A DNA stretch of 64,000 bases from Zhihengliuella sp. GTDB taxonomy: Bacteria > Actinomycetota > Actinomycetes > Actinomycetales > Micrococcaceae. Under the pieces are notes generated by a model. The model had not been told where the DNA came from and did no database searches. It worked only from the letters and a program-made list of their open reading frames with translations. Shown in pieces: positions 7,847 to 16,405 of this stretch. The stretch is taken from contig NZ_JAPSJL010000001.1 in the NCBI RefSeq assembly GCF_031178195.1, positions 124,001 to 188,000 on the forward strand, given 5' to 3'. The position numbers and the translations under genes were made by a program. Position 1 is the first letter of the stretch. Every line of letters begins with the position of its first letter.

Positions 7847-9070
7847 CTACGGAAGCGGGGCGGGCTCGTCGATGCGCTGGTGACCGGGGGTCGTGTCGAT
7901 CCCGAGATCCTTGGCGAACAGGGTGCGCGTGCCGGTGTAGACGCCGTCGGCGTTCTCGTCGAGCTCGAAGACGCGCGTGCCGCGCAGCCGGTGCTGCTCC
8001 GCGCCGGGCAGGCCGTAGGTGCCATACCCGGTGCCGGGGCCGTAGCCCAGCTCGATCCCGTAGTAGTCGCCCATGTAGGTGTTGATGTGGTCGTGGCCGA
8101 CGTAGACGCCGCGGACGTCGCCGCGCTCCTGCATCGCCGCGTAGAGCCCGGAGTTCCAGGCGCCGACGTAGACGTCCTCGTGCTTCTCGCCGACGATGCC
8201 ATGCTTCTTGGCGGCGGCCGCGTGCGTGGCCGGATCGGAGCCGAACTGGCTGCCGAACCACAGGTGGTGGTGCTCCCAGAGCGGGATGTGGAAGAACGCC
8301 AACGACGGGATCTTGCGGCCGTAGCGCTCCTCGGTGGCGAGCGAGGCTTCGCGGTACCAGTTGACCTGGTCCGCGTGGATCCAGTCGTAGTTCTTCAACC
8401 CCTCGCGGCTCTGGCCGCCGATGGTGCCCGGAGCGTAGCGGTTGGAGTCGAACAGCCAGACGCCGAAGGCCGGCTCGTTGGCCCGGGAGGAGCGGATGAG
8501 GAGCTGCCCGTTGGAGTGGCCGTACAGCTTGGGGTCGATCGCCGGGTTGAGGTTGTTCGGGTAGACGTCGTGGATCCAGTCCACGATCTTCTGCTCCGTC
8601 ATGCCCGTGTCGTTGCCGAGCGAGTCCTCGTCGTGGTTGCCGAAGACCATCGCCCACTTCACGCCGCGCTCCTCGATGGGGCGGATGATGTTGTTGTAGG
8701 CCTGCTTGACCTGCTGCTCGGTGGCCGGGCCGCCGTTGATGGTATCGCCGTTGAGCACCACGAGGCCGGGCTTCTCGGTGTCGAGCGACGTCTCGATGAG
8801 CTCGATGGTGCGCCGGTCCGTCAGGTGGGTGTCCTGCGTGTCGTTGATCTGCAGGATCTTCAGCTTGCCGTCGTCGTTGAACCGCACCGGCATGGAGGTG
8901 GCGGGCTTGGCAGGCTTCGCGGCCGCCGGGGCGGCGCCGGCGGCCGCGCCGAAGAGCCCGGCGACGGTGGCGAGCCCGGCCCCGGCGAGGACGCCGCGGC
9001 GCCCCACGCCGTTCGGGCCGGTGCTCTGGCGGGCAGGGGTGACTGGGGTATCGGAAGGGTGGGAATCCAT
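7847..9070 (-). CDS. Tat-exported metallophosphoesterase
   Basis: 407 residues. The signal has twin arginines at residues 24-25 (GVGRRGVLAGAG), a hydrophobic core and an AAA cleavage region, so the protein is probably exported folded. The calcineurin-like core shows QINDTQDTHL, VLNGDTINGG, the metal/phosphate motif GNHDED near residue 145, then FHIPLWEHHH and GHDHINTY near the end. This resembles Dcr2/PhoD-like Ser/Thr-type phosphatases. It is likely periplasmic or wall-located and hydrolyses a phosphoester of unknown identity. It converges with the MFS gene, leaving only 24 bp between them. Confidence 0.88.
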   Translation of the reverse strand: MDSHPSDTPVTPARQSTGPNGVGRRGVLAGAGLATVAGLFGAAAGAAPAAAKPAKPATSMPVRFNDDGKLKILQINDTQDTHLTDRRTIELIETSLDTEKPGLVVLNGDTINGGPATEQQVKQAYNNIIRPIEERGVKWAMVFGNHDEDSLGNDTGMTEQKIVDWIHDVYPNNLNPAIDPKLYGHSNGQLLIRSSRANEPAFGVWLFDSNRYAPGTIGGQSREGLKNYDWIHADQVNWYREASLATEERYGRKIPSLAFFHIPLWEHHHLWFGSQFGSDPATHAAAAKKHGIVGEKHEDVYVGAWNSGLYAAMQERGDVRGVYVGHDHINTYMGDYYGIELGYGPGTGYGTYGLPGAEQHRLRGTRVFELDENADGVYTGTRTLFAKDLGIDTTPGHQRIDEPAPLP

Positions 9071-9178
9071 ACCCGGAACGGTAGGGCGGCCGCGTGAACC
9101 GGCGGTGACGCCGCGGGAACTTCAGGGTATCCAGCATCCGACGACGATTGTCGGGCACTGCTCGGCATCACAACATGA

Positions 9179-9790
9179 TCACTTTCCGGTTGACGCGCTC
9201 TCTTCGTCCTCACCCGAGGTACGGTCCCGAGGCGGAGCCTCGCGCGTCGCGGAGTAGAGCAGCATGTCCCGCGGCTCCCCCGCGATGACCTGATAGGCCG
9301 GCAGCAGTTCCTCGAAGCCGTAGCCCGCCCGTTCGGCCGTGCGGATCGAGGCCGCGTTCCACGGCTCGATGTAGAGCGCGATGCGCTCCAGCCCCGGGAC
9401 TGTCCACCCGAACTCGGTGAGAGCTGTCAGCGCCTCGGCAGCGTACCCGCGGCCGCGCGCCGACGGCACGACGGCGTATCCGGCGGTGGCGAGCCCCGTG
9501 CCCAGTTCCCGGAGCCAGAGTCCGCAGTGCCCGACCGCCTTCCCGGTCGACGCCTCCTCCATCGCGAACGAGAATCCCGATCCCTCCGCATGGCGGCCCT
9601 GCTGACGCTGCACCCACGCGTGCGCCTCGGCTCGGTCCGCGTGCGCTGGAAGCGTCCCGATGTGCGGGATGTAGGGATCGGTGGACAGCTCCTGCGCCAT
9701 CGCCGCGTCCGTCTCCAGGACCGCACGCAGGCGGATCGCTCCGCGGGTCGGAGCCCGGCTCGGCCAGGGCGGGAGGGGAGACGGTGTCAT
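9179..9790 (-). CDS. GNAT acetyltransferase, RimJ/RimL (Acetyltransf_3) type
   Basis: 203 residues from ATG 9790. It begins IRLRAVLETDAAMAQELSTD after a Pro-rich lead. Motif A is VPSARGRGYAAEALTALTEFGW, and the later RIALYIEPWNAASIRTAERAGYGFE is diagnostic of the RimJ/RimL group that acetylates ribosomal N-termini or small amines. Substrate unknown. The frame stays open to 9934, but that extension crosses the SigK-like promoter on the other strand and has no family match. Confidence 0.83.
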   Translation of the reverse strand: MTPSPLPPWPSRAPTRGAIRLRAVLETDAAMAQELSTDPYIPHIGTLPAHADRAEAHAWVQRQQGRHAEGSGFSFAMEEASTGKAVGHCGLWLRELGTGLATAGYAVVPSARGRGYAAEALTALTEFGWTVPGLERIALYIEPWNAASIRTAERAGYGFEELLPAYQVIAGEPRDMLLYSATREAPPRDRTSGEDEESASTGK

Positions 9791-9886
9791 CACCCCATCA
9801 TGCAGCGCCAAGCCCCAGCGCGGTACCGGTCGGACATCCCGCTTCGGACTGACGACCGGCCGGGCGAGAAGTTTTCTGCCGTCCCT

Positions 9887-9915
9887 CCAATCCACTTCCC
9901 CCCTCGGCTCCGAAT
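9887..9915 (+). promoter_or_regulatory. Putative SigK-dependent promoter
   Basis: CCAATCC (9887-9893), a 16-bp spacer, then CCGAAT (9910-9915). The mycobacterial SigK consensus, as I recall it, is CCATCC-N16/17-CCGAAT. It lies 54 bp before the DUF4383 start in a block that also contains fasciclin, sigK and rskA, so an autoregulatory role is likely. This is inferred from a motif match only. Confidence 0.65.
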
Positions 9916-9969
9916 GACCTGTGTGACCGCGCAAGAGCGGTAGCGACCACCAGAATCAAGGAGCACCTC

Positions 9970-10419
9970 ATGAGCACCTCTCACACCCAGGGCCGCAGCG
10001 GGGTCACGCTCGCCGCGCGGACCGTCGGAGCGGTCTTCCTCCTGGTCGGCGTCCTCGGCTTCGTGCCGGGGATCACCAGCAACATCGGCGACCTGTCCTT
10101 CGCCTCGCACCACTCCGGAGCGATGCTGCTCGGCCTGTTCCAGGTCTCCGTCCTGCACAACGCGGTGCACCTGCTGTTCGGCGTCGTCGGACTCATGGCG
10201 GGCCGCAGCCCGGCGGGCGCCACCCGCTACCTGGTCTGGGGCGGCGTGATCTACCTGGTCCTGGGCGTCTACGGCGTCCTGGTCCCCCACGGCAGCCCCG
10301 CGAACTTCGTCCCCGTGAACGGCGCGGACAACGTCCTGCACTTCGGTCTCGGCATCGGCATGGTGGCGCTCGGCGTCCTCCTCGGCCGCGCCGTGAAGGC
10401 CACGGCCCGCACGGCCTGA
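9970..10419 (+). CDS. DUF4383 membrane protein
   Basis: 149 residues with four predicted membrane helices and a DUF4383 pattern: FLLVGVLGFVPGI, then the His-containing segment FQVSVLHNAVHLLFGVVGL, then FGLGIGMVALG near the end. Members are small actinobacterial membrane proteins of unknown function, often beside fasciclin or sigma-factor genes. AAGGAG at 9958-9963 precedes the ATG. It is the first gene after the putative SigK promoter and is probably co-transcribed with the fasciclin gene 54 bp downstream, as no terminator separates them. Confidence 0.88.
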   Translation: MSTSHTQGRSGVTLAARTVGAVFLLVGVLGFVPGITSNIGDLSFASHHSGAMLLGLFQVSVLHNAVHLLFGVVGLMAGRSPAGATRYLVWGGVIYLVLGVYGVLVPHGSPANFVPVNGADNVLHFGLGIGMVALGVLLGRAVKATARTA

Positions 10420-10473
10420 CCCCCCCTCGACAATCCACATCCGCACAGCACGTCAACCATCAAGGAGATCGTC

Positions 10474-11154
10474 ATGAAAACCACCAAGCTGCTTCCCGTC
10501 CTCGGCGTCCTCGCCACCGCCACGCTCGCCCTGGCTGCCTGCTCCGGCGGCGGCTCGGAGGAGACCATGGAGCCGAGTTCCTCGGCGCCGGCCAGCGCCT
10601 CCTCCAGCCCCTCGGCCCCGGCCAGCGAGTCCGCGGACACCATGGACCCGGCCGCCAACCTGGTCGGTCCCGCCTGCGCCTCCTACGCCGAGCAGGTCCC
10701 GGATGGCGCCGGCTCGGTCCAGGGCATGGCCCAGGATCCCGTCGCCGTCGCGGCGTCCAACAACCCGCTGCTGACCACGCTGACCAAGGCGGTCTCCGGC
10801 GAGCTGAACCCGGACGTGAACCTGGTGGACACGCTCAACAGCGACGAGTTCACCGTCTTCGCCCCGGTCGACGAGGCCTTCGCCGCGATCCCCGAGGCCG
10901 ACCTCAACGCGGTGGTCTCCGACGCCGACATGCTCACCAGCGTCCTGACCTACCACGTGGTGCCGGGCCAGATCGCGCCGGACGAGATCGTCGGCGAGCA
11001 GGAAACCGTCCAGGGCGGCACCGTCGAGGTCGCCGGCGAGGGCGACGAGCTGACCGTCAACGGTGCCAACGTCCTCTGCGGCGGCGTCCAGACGGCCAAC
11101 GCCACCGTGTACCTGGTGGACCAGGTGCTGATGCCCGCCGCCGAGGAGAAGTAG
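10474..11154 (+). CDS. Fasciclin-domain lipoprotein (Mpt83/Mpt70-like)
   Basis: 226 residues. Lipoprotein signal with lipobox LAAC (Cys23), a Ser/Glu/Pro-rich linker to about residue 65, then one FAS1 domain. FAS1 hallmarks are [20 protein letters not shown] near residue 115 and [13 protein letters not shown] near 155; the C-terminus is [13 protein letters not shown]. It would be surface-anchored and adhesive. In M. tuberculosis the SigK regulon encodes the related MPT70 and MPT83, which matches sigK downstream here. AAGGAGATC precedes the ATG, and a strong terminator follows the gene. Confidence 0.92.
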   Translation: MKTTKLLPVLGVLATATLALAACSGGGSEETMEPSSSAPASASSSPSAPASESADTMDPAANLVGPACASYAEQVPDGAGSVQGMAQDPVAVAASNNPLLTTLTKAVSGELNPDVNLVDTLNSDEFTVFAPVDEAFAAIPEADLNAVVSDADMLTSVLTYHVVPGQIAPDEIVGEQETVQGGTVEVAGEGDELTVNGANVLCGGVQTANATVYLVDQVLMPAAEEK

Positions 11155-11190
11155 ACGGCGCAGCAGGCGGCCCGGTAGCCGGCATGAAAC

Positions 11191-11241
11191 CGTCGGGCCC
11201 CGGAGTCCTCAGGCAGTGATCTGCGGCCCCGGGGCCCGACG
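11191..11241 (+). terminator. Terminator after the fasciclin gene
   Basis: CGTCGGGCCCCGG (11191-11203) pairs perfectly with CCGGGGCCCGACG (11229-11241); the loop can itself pair GCAG/CTGC. It separates the DUF4383-fasciclin unit from sigK. Confidence 0.8.
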
Positions 11242-11327
11242 CCACCGGCACCGCAGCCACCCGGCAGCACCGGGGACGGACGGCCCCGCGAGGGCCACGG
11301 GAAAGTTTTCGAGAGGAGGCGGGTGAA

Positions 11328-11936
11328 GTGGAACCGGACTATGGAAGCATGTGGATCGTGAACCTGCCCGGCAGCGCTCGGTCCAAAGCCGACCCCGCAC
11401 CCCTCGACGCGATGCTCGCCCGCGTCGCCCTCGGCGACGAGGCCGCCTTCGAGGCCCTCTACGACGAGGCGTCCGGCATGGTCTTCGGCCTCATCCGGCG
11501 CGTGGTCCGCGATCCGGACCTCAGCGAGGAAGTCCTCCAGGAGGTCTTCGTGGAGGTCTGGCAGCAGGCCACCCGGTTCGACCCCGCTCGCGGCAGCGCC
11601 CGCTCGTGGATGTTCACGCTGGCCCACCGCCGCGCGGTGGACAAGGTCCGCGCCACGTCCTCGAGTTATCGGCGGGACCTGGTGCAGGGCATCAAGGACT
11701 TCCAGGAGTCCACGGACGACGTCCAGGAGACGGCGGTCCTGCGGGCCGACGTCGAACGGGTCCTGAAGGTCCTGGAGACGCTCACCGAGGTCCAGCGGGA
11801 CGCGATCCGGTTGGCCTACTACGGGGGCTACTCCCACCAGGAGGTCGCGGCCCTGCTGCACGTCCCGCTGGGGACTGTGAAGACGCGGATACGCGATGGG
11901 ATGATCGTTCTGAGAGACAGGCTGGGGGTGGCGTGA
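11328..11936 (+). CDS. sigK: ECF sigma factor SigK
   Basis: 202 residues. Sigma region 2 is LYDEASGMVFGLIRRVVRDPDLSEEVLQEVFVEVWQ (about residues 45-80), with the core-binding RSWMFTLAHRRAVDKVR. Region 4 is LTEVQRDAIRLAYYGGYSHQEVAALL, with the helix-turn-helix ending GTVKTRIRDGM. It fits the SigK (ECF19) group and is followed by an RskA-type anti-sigma factor, overlapping it by 1 nt (TGATG). GTG 11328 is taken as start because AGGAGG (11314-11319) lies eight bases before it. It probably directs transcription from the promoter at 9887. Confidence 0.93.
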   Translation: MEPDYGSMWIVNLPGSARSKADPAPLDAMLARVALGDEAAFEALYDEASGMVFGLIRRVVRDPDLSEEVLQEVFVEVWQQATRFDPARGSARSWMFTLAHRRAVDKVRATSSSYRRDLVQGIKDFQESTDDVQETAVLRADVERVLKVLETLTEVQRDAIRLAYYGGYSHQEVAALLHVPLGTVKTRIRDGMIVLRDRLGVA

Positions 11937-12862
11937 TGAGTGACCACAAGCATTCGATGACCGGGCTCTGGGCGCTCGACGCCCTCGACGACGCCGAACG
12001 CGCCGAGGTGGAGCAGTACCTCGCGGAGAATCCGGAGGCCGCCGAGGAGGCGCGCACCCTCCGGGAGACCGCGGCCCATCTGGGAGCGGCCGCCGGACCC
12101 GCGACTCCCCCGGCCCGCGCCAAGGCGGACATCATGTCCGCCATCAAGCAGACCCGCCAGTTGCCTCCCCTGCCCCATCAGGAGGCGGCGGCACCGGACA
12201 CGAACTCTGCGGAGTCCACGTCCGGGAACCAGGACGACGACGGCGCGGACTCGCGCTCCAGCGTCCGCGGGTCCGACCCCGCGGGCGGCACGGCCCCGGC
12301 CGATGCCGCAGCCGAGGCCGTCGGCGGCGAGGCCGACCTCGGGACCAACGTGGTCCCGCTGGCGGCGTACCGACGCAAGCAGCGCTCCCAGCGGCTGCTC
12401 GCGGCCGCCGCGGCGGTGCTGCTGGTCGCCACGGGCGTCCTGACCGGCGTCGTGATGGTCCAGCAGAACGAGCTCGACTCCACCCAGGAGCAGTTGGCGG
12501 ACTCCGCCCGCTACCGGCAGGTGGTGGACGGGATCCTCGCCTCCGCCGACGCGACCACGGCAACCGTCCCCTCGGAGAGCGGCGGCGCGGTCCACCTGAC
12601 GTACTCGGCCTCCGAGGGCGCGATGCTCCTGAAGTCGTCCGGCCTGCCCGAGCTGCCCGCCGACCGCGCCTACGAGCTCTGGCTCATCTCCGCCGACGGC
12701 GCCGAGCCCGCGGGTCTGCTGACCCCGGAGCAGGCGGCCGGCAGCGAACCCAAGATCCTCCAGAGGTCCATGGAGGGCGTCACCCACTTCGGCATCACCG
12801 TCGAGCCCGCGACCGGTTCCGAGCAACCGACCACCGACCCGATTGTGCTCAGCGAACTCTAG
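11936..12862 (+). CDS. rskA: Anti-sigma-K factor RskA
   Basis: 308 residues. The cytosolic sigma-binding domain begins HSMTGLWALDALDDAERAEV and runs to about residue 75. A long acidic, Ala/Ser/Asp-rich linker (80-145) follows, one membrane helix spans about 154-174, and the extracytoplasmic RskA C-terminal domain contains RAYELWLISADGAEPAGL. No zinc motif (HxxxCxxC) is present, as expected for RskA. It should hold SigK at the membrane until regulated proteolysis, and is translationally coupled to sigK. The linker is longer than in the mycobacterial protein. Confidence 0.92.
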   Translation: MSDHKHSMTGLWALDALDDAERAEVEQYLAENPEAAEEARTLRETAAHLGAAAGPATPPARAKADIMSAIKQTRQLPPLPHQEAAAPDTNSAESTSGNQDDDGADSRSSVRGSDPAGGTAPADAAAEAVGGEADLGTNVVPLAAYRRKQRSQRLLAAAAAVLLVATGVLTGVVMVQQNELDSTQEQLADSARYRQVVDGILASADATTATVPSESGGAVHLTYSASEGAMLLKSSGLPELPADRAYELWLISADGAEPAGLLTPEQAAGSEPKILQRSMEGVTHFGITVEPATGSEQPTTDPIVLSEL

Positions 12863-12903
12863 CCAGTTCGGTGCCGACCCACTCCTGAAGTAGAGGTCAG
12901 ATC

Positions 12904-14454
12904 ATGGCACACCGCACACGAGCCATCCGTTACATCGTCGCCGGACTGGGCGCGGCCCTGGTCCTGCTGGGGGTCGCCGAGGCCGTCTCCGCCTTCTTCT
13001 CGGCGGCGTCCGCACCGCTGGTCGCGATCGGCGGAGCCTTCATCGACGTCATCCCGCCGTGGGTGAAGGACGCGGCCATCGCCCTGTTCGGGCTGTATGA
13101 CAAGCTCGCCCTGTTCGCCACGATGGCCCTCGCGGTCGCCGTCCTCGCCGCCGGGATCGGGCTGCTCGCCCGGCGCCGCCGCGGCGCGGCCCTGACCGCC
13201 GTCGTGATCCTCGGCGTGGTGGTCGGCGCCGTGGTGGTGAGCCGTTCGGGCACCACACCCGTCGACGTGATCCCGACGCTCGCCGGTACGGCCGCCGGGC
13301 TCGCGGTCCTCGCCTGGCTGGCCCGGCTCGCCGATGCGGCCGAGGGCGCACCAGCCCCCTCCGGTACGACGGCGGGCGGTCCCGACCGGCGCCGGTTCCT
13401 CCGGGCCGTGGGGCTCAGCGCCGTGGCGGGCGTGGGCCTCATCGTCGCCGGCCGCGCCGTCGCGGGGATCCGCCACGGCGTGGACGCCGCCCGCGAGGCG
13501 CTCAAGCTCCCGGCCGCGGCGCGGAAGGCCCCGCCGCTTCCGTCCGGTGTGCAGGCACCGGTGGAGGGCATGCCGCCGTTCACCACCCCCAACGGGGAGT
13601 TCTACCGGATCGACACGGCGCTGGCCGTCCCCCGCGTGAACCCGGCCGACTGGCGGCTGCGGATCACCGGGCTGGTGGAGCGCGAGATCGAGATGAGCTT
13701 CGATGAGCTGCTCGCCGAGGACCTGGTGGAGGCGGACGTGACGCTGACCTGCGTCTCCAACCCGGTCGGCGGGGACCTGGCCGGCAATGCCCGGTGGTTG
13801 GGGGTGCCGGTGCGACGGCTGCTGGAGCGGGCCGGCGTCGACCCCTCGGCGGACATGGTGCTCTCCCGCAGCGTCGACGGGTTCACGGCGGGCACGCCGC
13901 TCTCCGCGCTGACGGACGAGCGGAACTCCCTGCTCGCGATCGGTATGAACGGCGAACCGCTGCCGGAGATCCACGGGTTCCCTGTGCGCATGGTGGTGCC
14001 GGGCCTCTATGGGTACGTCTCCGCCACCAAGTGGCTGGAGGAGCTGAAGGTCACCCGCTTCGCCGACGACACCGCCTACTGGACCGATCGCGGCTGGAGC
14101 GCCGAGGGGCCGATCAAGTTGGCCTCGCGGGTGGACGTGCCGCGGTCCTTCGCGAACGTCCCGGCGGGCCAGGTGACGATCGGCGGCACGGCGTGGGCGC
14201 AGCAGCGCGGCATCTCCGCCGTCGAGGTCAAGATCGACGACGGCGACTGGGTGCCGGCCGAGCTCGCGGCGGCCGCGAACGAGGACACCTGGCGGCAGTG
14301 GTCCTTCGCCTGGGACGACGCGTCGCCGGGCCGGCACGAGGTGTCGGTGCGGGCGACGGACGGCGACGGCGTGCTGCAGACGAGCGACCGGGCGGACCCT
14401 GTGCCCAACGGGGCGAGCGGCTGGCACCGCATCCAGTTCACGGTGGAGGGGTGA
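12904..14454 (+). CDS. Membrane-anchored molybdopterin-dependent oxidoreductase (sulfite oxidase family)
   Basis: 516 residues. Four to five N-terminal membrane segments (to about residue 180) are followed by a sulfite-oxidase/YedY-type molybdopterin domain. The Mo-ligating cysteine is in VTLTCVSNPVGGD (about residue 283). LPEIHGFPVRMVVPGLYGY and KWLEELKVTRF are typical, and a Mo-co dimerisation domain (SRVDVPRSFANV...) closes the protein. The catalytic domain should face outside. Substrate unknown; protein-methionine-sulfoxide reduction (MsrP-like) or sulfite oxidation are possible. It lies 41 bp after rskA in the SigK block. Confidence 0.88.
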   Translation: MAHRTRAIRYIVAGLGAALVLLGVAEAVSAFFSAASAPLVAIGGAFIDVIPPWVKDAAIALFGLYDKLALFATMALAVAVLAAGIGLLARRRRGAALTAVVILGVVVGAVVVSRSGTTPVDVIPTLAGTAAGLAVLAWLARLADAAEGAPAPSGTTAGGPDRRRFLRAVGLSAVAGVGLIVAGRAVAGIRHGVDAAREALKLPAAARKAPPLPSGVQAPVEGMPPFTTPNGEFYRIDTALAVPRVNPADWRLRITGLVEREIEMSFDELLAEDLVEADVTLTCVSNPVGGDLAGNARWLGVPVRRLLERAGVDPSADMVLSRSVDGFTAGTPLSALTDERNSLLAIGMNGEPLPEIHGFPVRMVVPGLYGYVSATKWLEELKVTRFADDTAYWTDRGWSAEGPIKLASRVDVPRSFANVPAGQVTIGGTAWAQQRGISAVEVKIDDGDWVPAELAAAANEDTWRQWSFAWDDASPGRHEVSVRATDGDGVLQTSDRADPVPNGASGWHRIQFTVEG

Positions 14455-14479
14455 GCGCTCTGCCGCCTCGGACGAGGTG

Positions 14480-15055
14480 CTACTCGCCGCCTTCGTTTGG
14501 CCGGCTCCAGACCTCAACGAGCAGTTGCTGCGCCTCCTCGAGGCCGAGACCTTCGATCTCTTCAGCCGTCATGTGCCGCGTCTGTTTCAGTCCCTCGACG
14601 ATCCATTCAGGAAGGTTCGTGTGGGGGCTGGGCTCGGCTTGCGCGTGAATCTCGCGATAGAGCGGCCCCAGCGCTTCGACTACCTCTGCGAGGGGTTTGG
14701 CTAGTGGGCTGCCAGACCGGCCGAGCGCTTCCACGCGCTGCGCCATCTCATCGTAGATCTCCCTGTCGGCGCGCACCCCGGCCGCCCAGACCTCGGCGAT
14801 CTCAAGGACCGGATCATGATTTTCGTCGCGGGTCTCACGCCAGACGATCCTCCAGTCCCGATCACCGACAACGAGCTTGCGAAACCCGAGTAAGTTGCCC
14901 AGCAGCGGCTCGCCAGCCTGTGGCGAGCGCTCTAGGAGAAGCATCTTCTTGAAGACCTTCCGGACAATCTCCGGATCTTTTCTCTGCAGACGATGGAGGT
15001 CCTGGACAGCATCCTCGGTCAGCCGAACGCGACACTTCCGCTCGTTGGAATTCAC
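14480..15055 (-). CDS. RelE/ParE-superfamily toxin with C-terminal extension
   Basis: 191 residues from GTG 15055. The first 95 residues fit the RelE/ParE fold: VRLTEDAVQDLHRLQRKDP, then LLGNLLGFRKLVVGDRDWRIVWRE and VLEIAEVWAAGVRADREIY. The remaining ~95 residues form a helical extension (EALGPLYREIHAQAEP..., MTAEEIEGLGLEEAQQLL) not present in the usual 85-100-residue toxins. By family it would be an mRNA interferase or gyrase poison. It follows the antitoxin gene by 9 bp. Base composition is lower in G+C than the neighbours, suggesting transfer. Confidence 0.82.
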   Translation of the reverse strand: MNSNERKCRVRLTEDAVQDLHRLQRKDPEIVRKVFKKMLLLERSPQAGEPLLGNLLGFRKLVVGDRDWRIVWRETRDENHDPVLEIAEVWAAGVRADREIYDEMAQRVEALGRSGSPLAKPLAEVVEALGPLYREIHAQAEPSPHTNLPEWIVEGLKQTRHMTAEEIEGLGLEEAQQLLVEVWSRPNEGGE

Positions 15056-15064
15056 TGCAGGGCG

Positions 15065-15367
15065 TCAGTGCTCGAAGCGCTCGGCGTCGAGTTCGACCTC
15101 GAGCTCCCCGCGGTCTATCCCGAAGGCCGCCATGGCACTGTCGAGATCGGTCCGTACGCCAGAGTCGGTCGCGATTCTCGTCATCAGCAACGCAGCGTCT
15201 CGGAGCGACTCCCTGTCCCGTCGAAGCCCTTCGATCTCACGTGCGGAAATGACTTCTGCGACTACCCGCCCATGCTTGGACAACGCGATCTCGCGTCCCG
15301 ATTCGGCGGCGTTGACAAGATTCGAGATGCCAGCCCGAGAAGCCTCCGTGATGCTCATGGTCTCCAT
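15065..15367 (-). CDS. Phd/YefM-family antitoxin
   Basis: 100 residues. The N-terminal DNA-binding part is MSITEASRAGISNLVNAAESG, followed by EIALSKHGRVVAEVIS, the YefM/Phd signature, and an acidic, Leu-containing C-terminal segment (ELEVELDAERFEH) for toxin neutralisation. A second in-frame ATG at 15358 is preceded by GGAG and may be the true start, giving 97 residues. Two tandem 12-bp operator-like repeats lie directly upstream. It is the first gene of the pair, as usual for autoregulated modules. Confidence 0.87.
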   Translation of the reverse strand: METMSITEASRAGISNLVNAAESGREIALSKHGRVVAEVISAREIEGLRRDRESLRDAALLMTRIATDSGVRTDLDSAMAAFGIDRGELEVELDAERFEH

Positions 15368-15375
15368 GGCTCAAA

Positions 15376-15399
15376 TCTACACAGATTTCTACATAGATT
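15376..15399 (-). promoter_or_regulatory. Tandem operator-like repeats of the toxin-antitoxin operon
   Basis: On the minus strand AATCTATGTAGA is followed immediately by AATCTGTGTAGA (one mismatch), and TTTGAG follows. The 24 bp lie 9 bp upstream of the antitoxin start. Each unit is a near-palindrome around TGTAGA/TCTACA, fitting autoregulation by antitoxin dimers. The ~175 bp further upstream, to 15574, contains no gene I can support. Confidence 0.65.
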
Positions 15400-15574
15400 C
15401 AAGGAGGGCAAGAGGCTGCGCTTTGTGCCGCCCCCGAGTGCGGGAGGCTTTTGCGTCCACCTTTGGGCGCTGGTGGTGATGGCGAGGAGGGATGCCGCCA
15501 GCTCGAGCACTTCGCGGAAGTCCCCATCCAACAGTTGAATCTGCGAGCTCGACTCCCAGTTCCATGGCAGCCCT

Positions 15575-16322
15575 TCACGCCTCCTTACGGTAGACGTGCA
15601 CTTCAGTGAGCTGCCGCAGGTCCAGCACCTGACGGCCGCTCGTCTCCGGGTCACCGTCGAGAATGCCCTCGATGCGTTCCGTCATCGCCTCCCCTGTCGG
15701 CCGATTCGGCGGCCAGGAAGGTGCTGACGGTCTGCCAGCGCCGCAGATAGTCGGCGCGTGAGATCTGCTCGGTCCAAGGGATTCTAATCCCGCGGACGGT
15801 TTCGAAACCGGGCAGGTCCTGGGGCCGGAACGCCGTCTCAGCGCGTCCGACTTGGGCAGTGGTGCCCGGATGGGCGATCTCGTGGGCTGCCAGATCCCAC
15901 AGGCAGGTCGGGTCGGGCCCGTTCCAGATCAGGCCGAGCATTCCCCCATCCGTGAGTACGCGTGAGATCTCCCGGCAGGCGGCCGCCTCGTCAAACCAGT
16001 GGAAGGCCTGCGCCACCGTCACCGCGCCCTGACTCTCGGCAGGCACCGGAATCGATTCGGCCGTGCCCACTAACGCCTCCACATCGGGATAGCGGCGTCG
16101 CAACTGCTCGAGCATGGCGGACGACGGGTCGACGGCGAGCACGGCATCGGCGCGGTCGAGCAGCAGTCCCGTGAACTTGCCGGTGCCGGCTCCCAGATCG
16201 AGCACGCTGGCGACCTGCTCCGGGAGGATCTCCTCCGCCGCCTCACGCGGGAAGCCCGGCCGGAACCGCTCGTAGTCCTCTCCCGCGGAGAGGAACGTCT
16301 GGGCCAACGTCTCGCGCATCAT
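15575..16322 (-). pseudogene. SAM-dependent methyltransferase, frameshifted near the 3' end
   Basis: A class I methyltransferase: SVLDLGAGTGKFTGLLLD is motif I (about residue 42), VDPSSAMLEQLRRRYP motif II, VTVAQAFHWFD motif IV. The frame is intact from ATG 16322 to about 15690, then runs into an aberrant tail stopping at 15651. A one-base shift continues as MTERIEGILDG, then DPETSGRQVLDLRQL, and stops at 15575, which is the tail expected for the family. Removing one G from the GGGG run (complement of 15691-15694) restores ADREAMTERIEG. This is a real mutation or a homopolymer sequencing error; otherwise the gene looks functional. Confidence 0.8.
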
Positions 16323-16405
16323 GCCAGCACCCTACGCGGACACGCTTCACAACGGCAGGGATCGGCTGCCGCAGCGTCAAGGGGTCTCGCCGATACTGTG
16401 GACTC

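Noticed and set aside
9869-11310. AAGTTTTC shared upstream of DUF4383 (9869-9876) and sigK (11303-11310)
   Set aside because: An 8-mer match may be chance; no CCGAAT-type -10 accompanies the sigK copy, so it was not called a second SigK promoter.
15355-15654. 99-residue frame between the antitoxin and methyltransferase genes
   Set aside because: It begins inside the displaced methyltransferase tail and ends across the toxin-antitoxin operator; no family resemblance.
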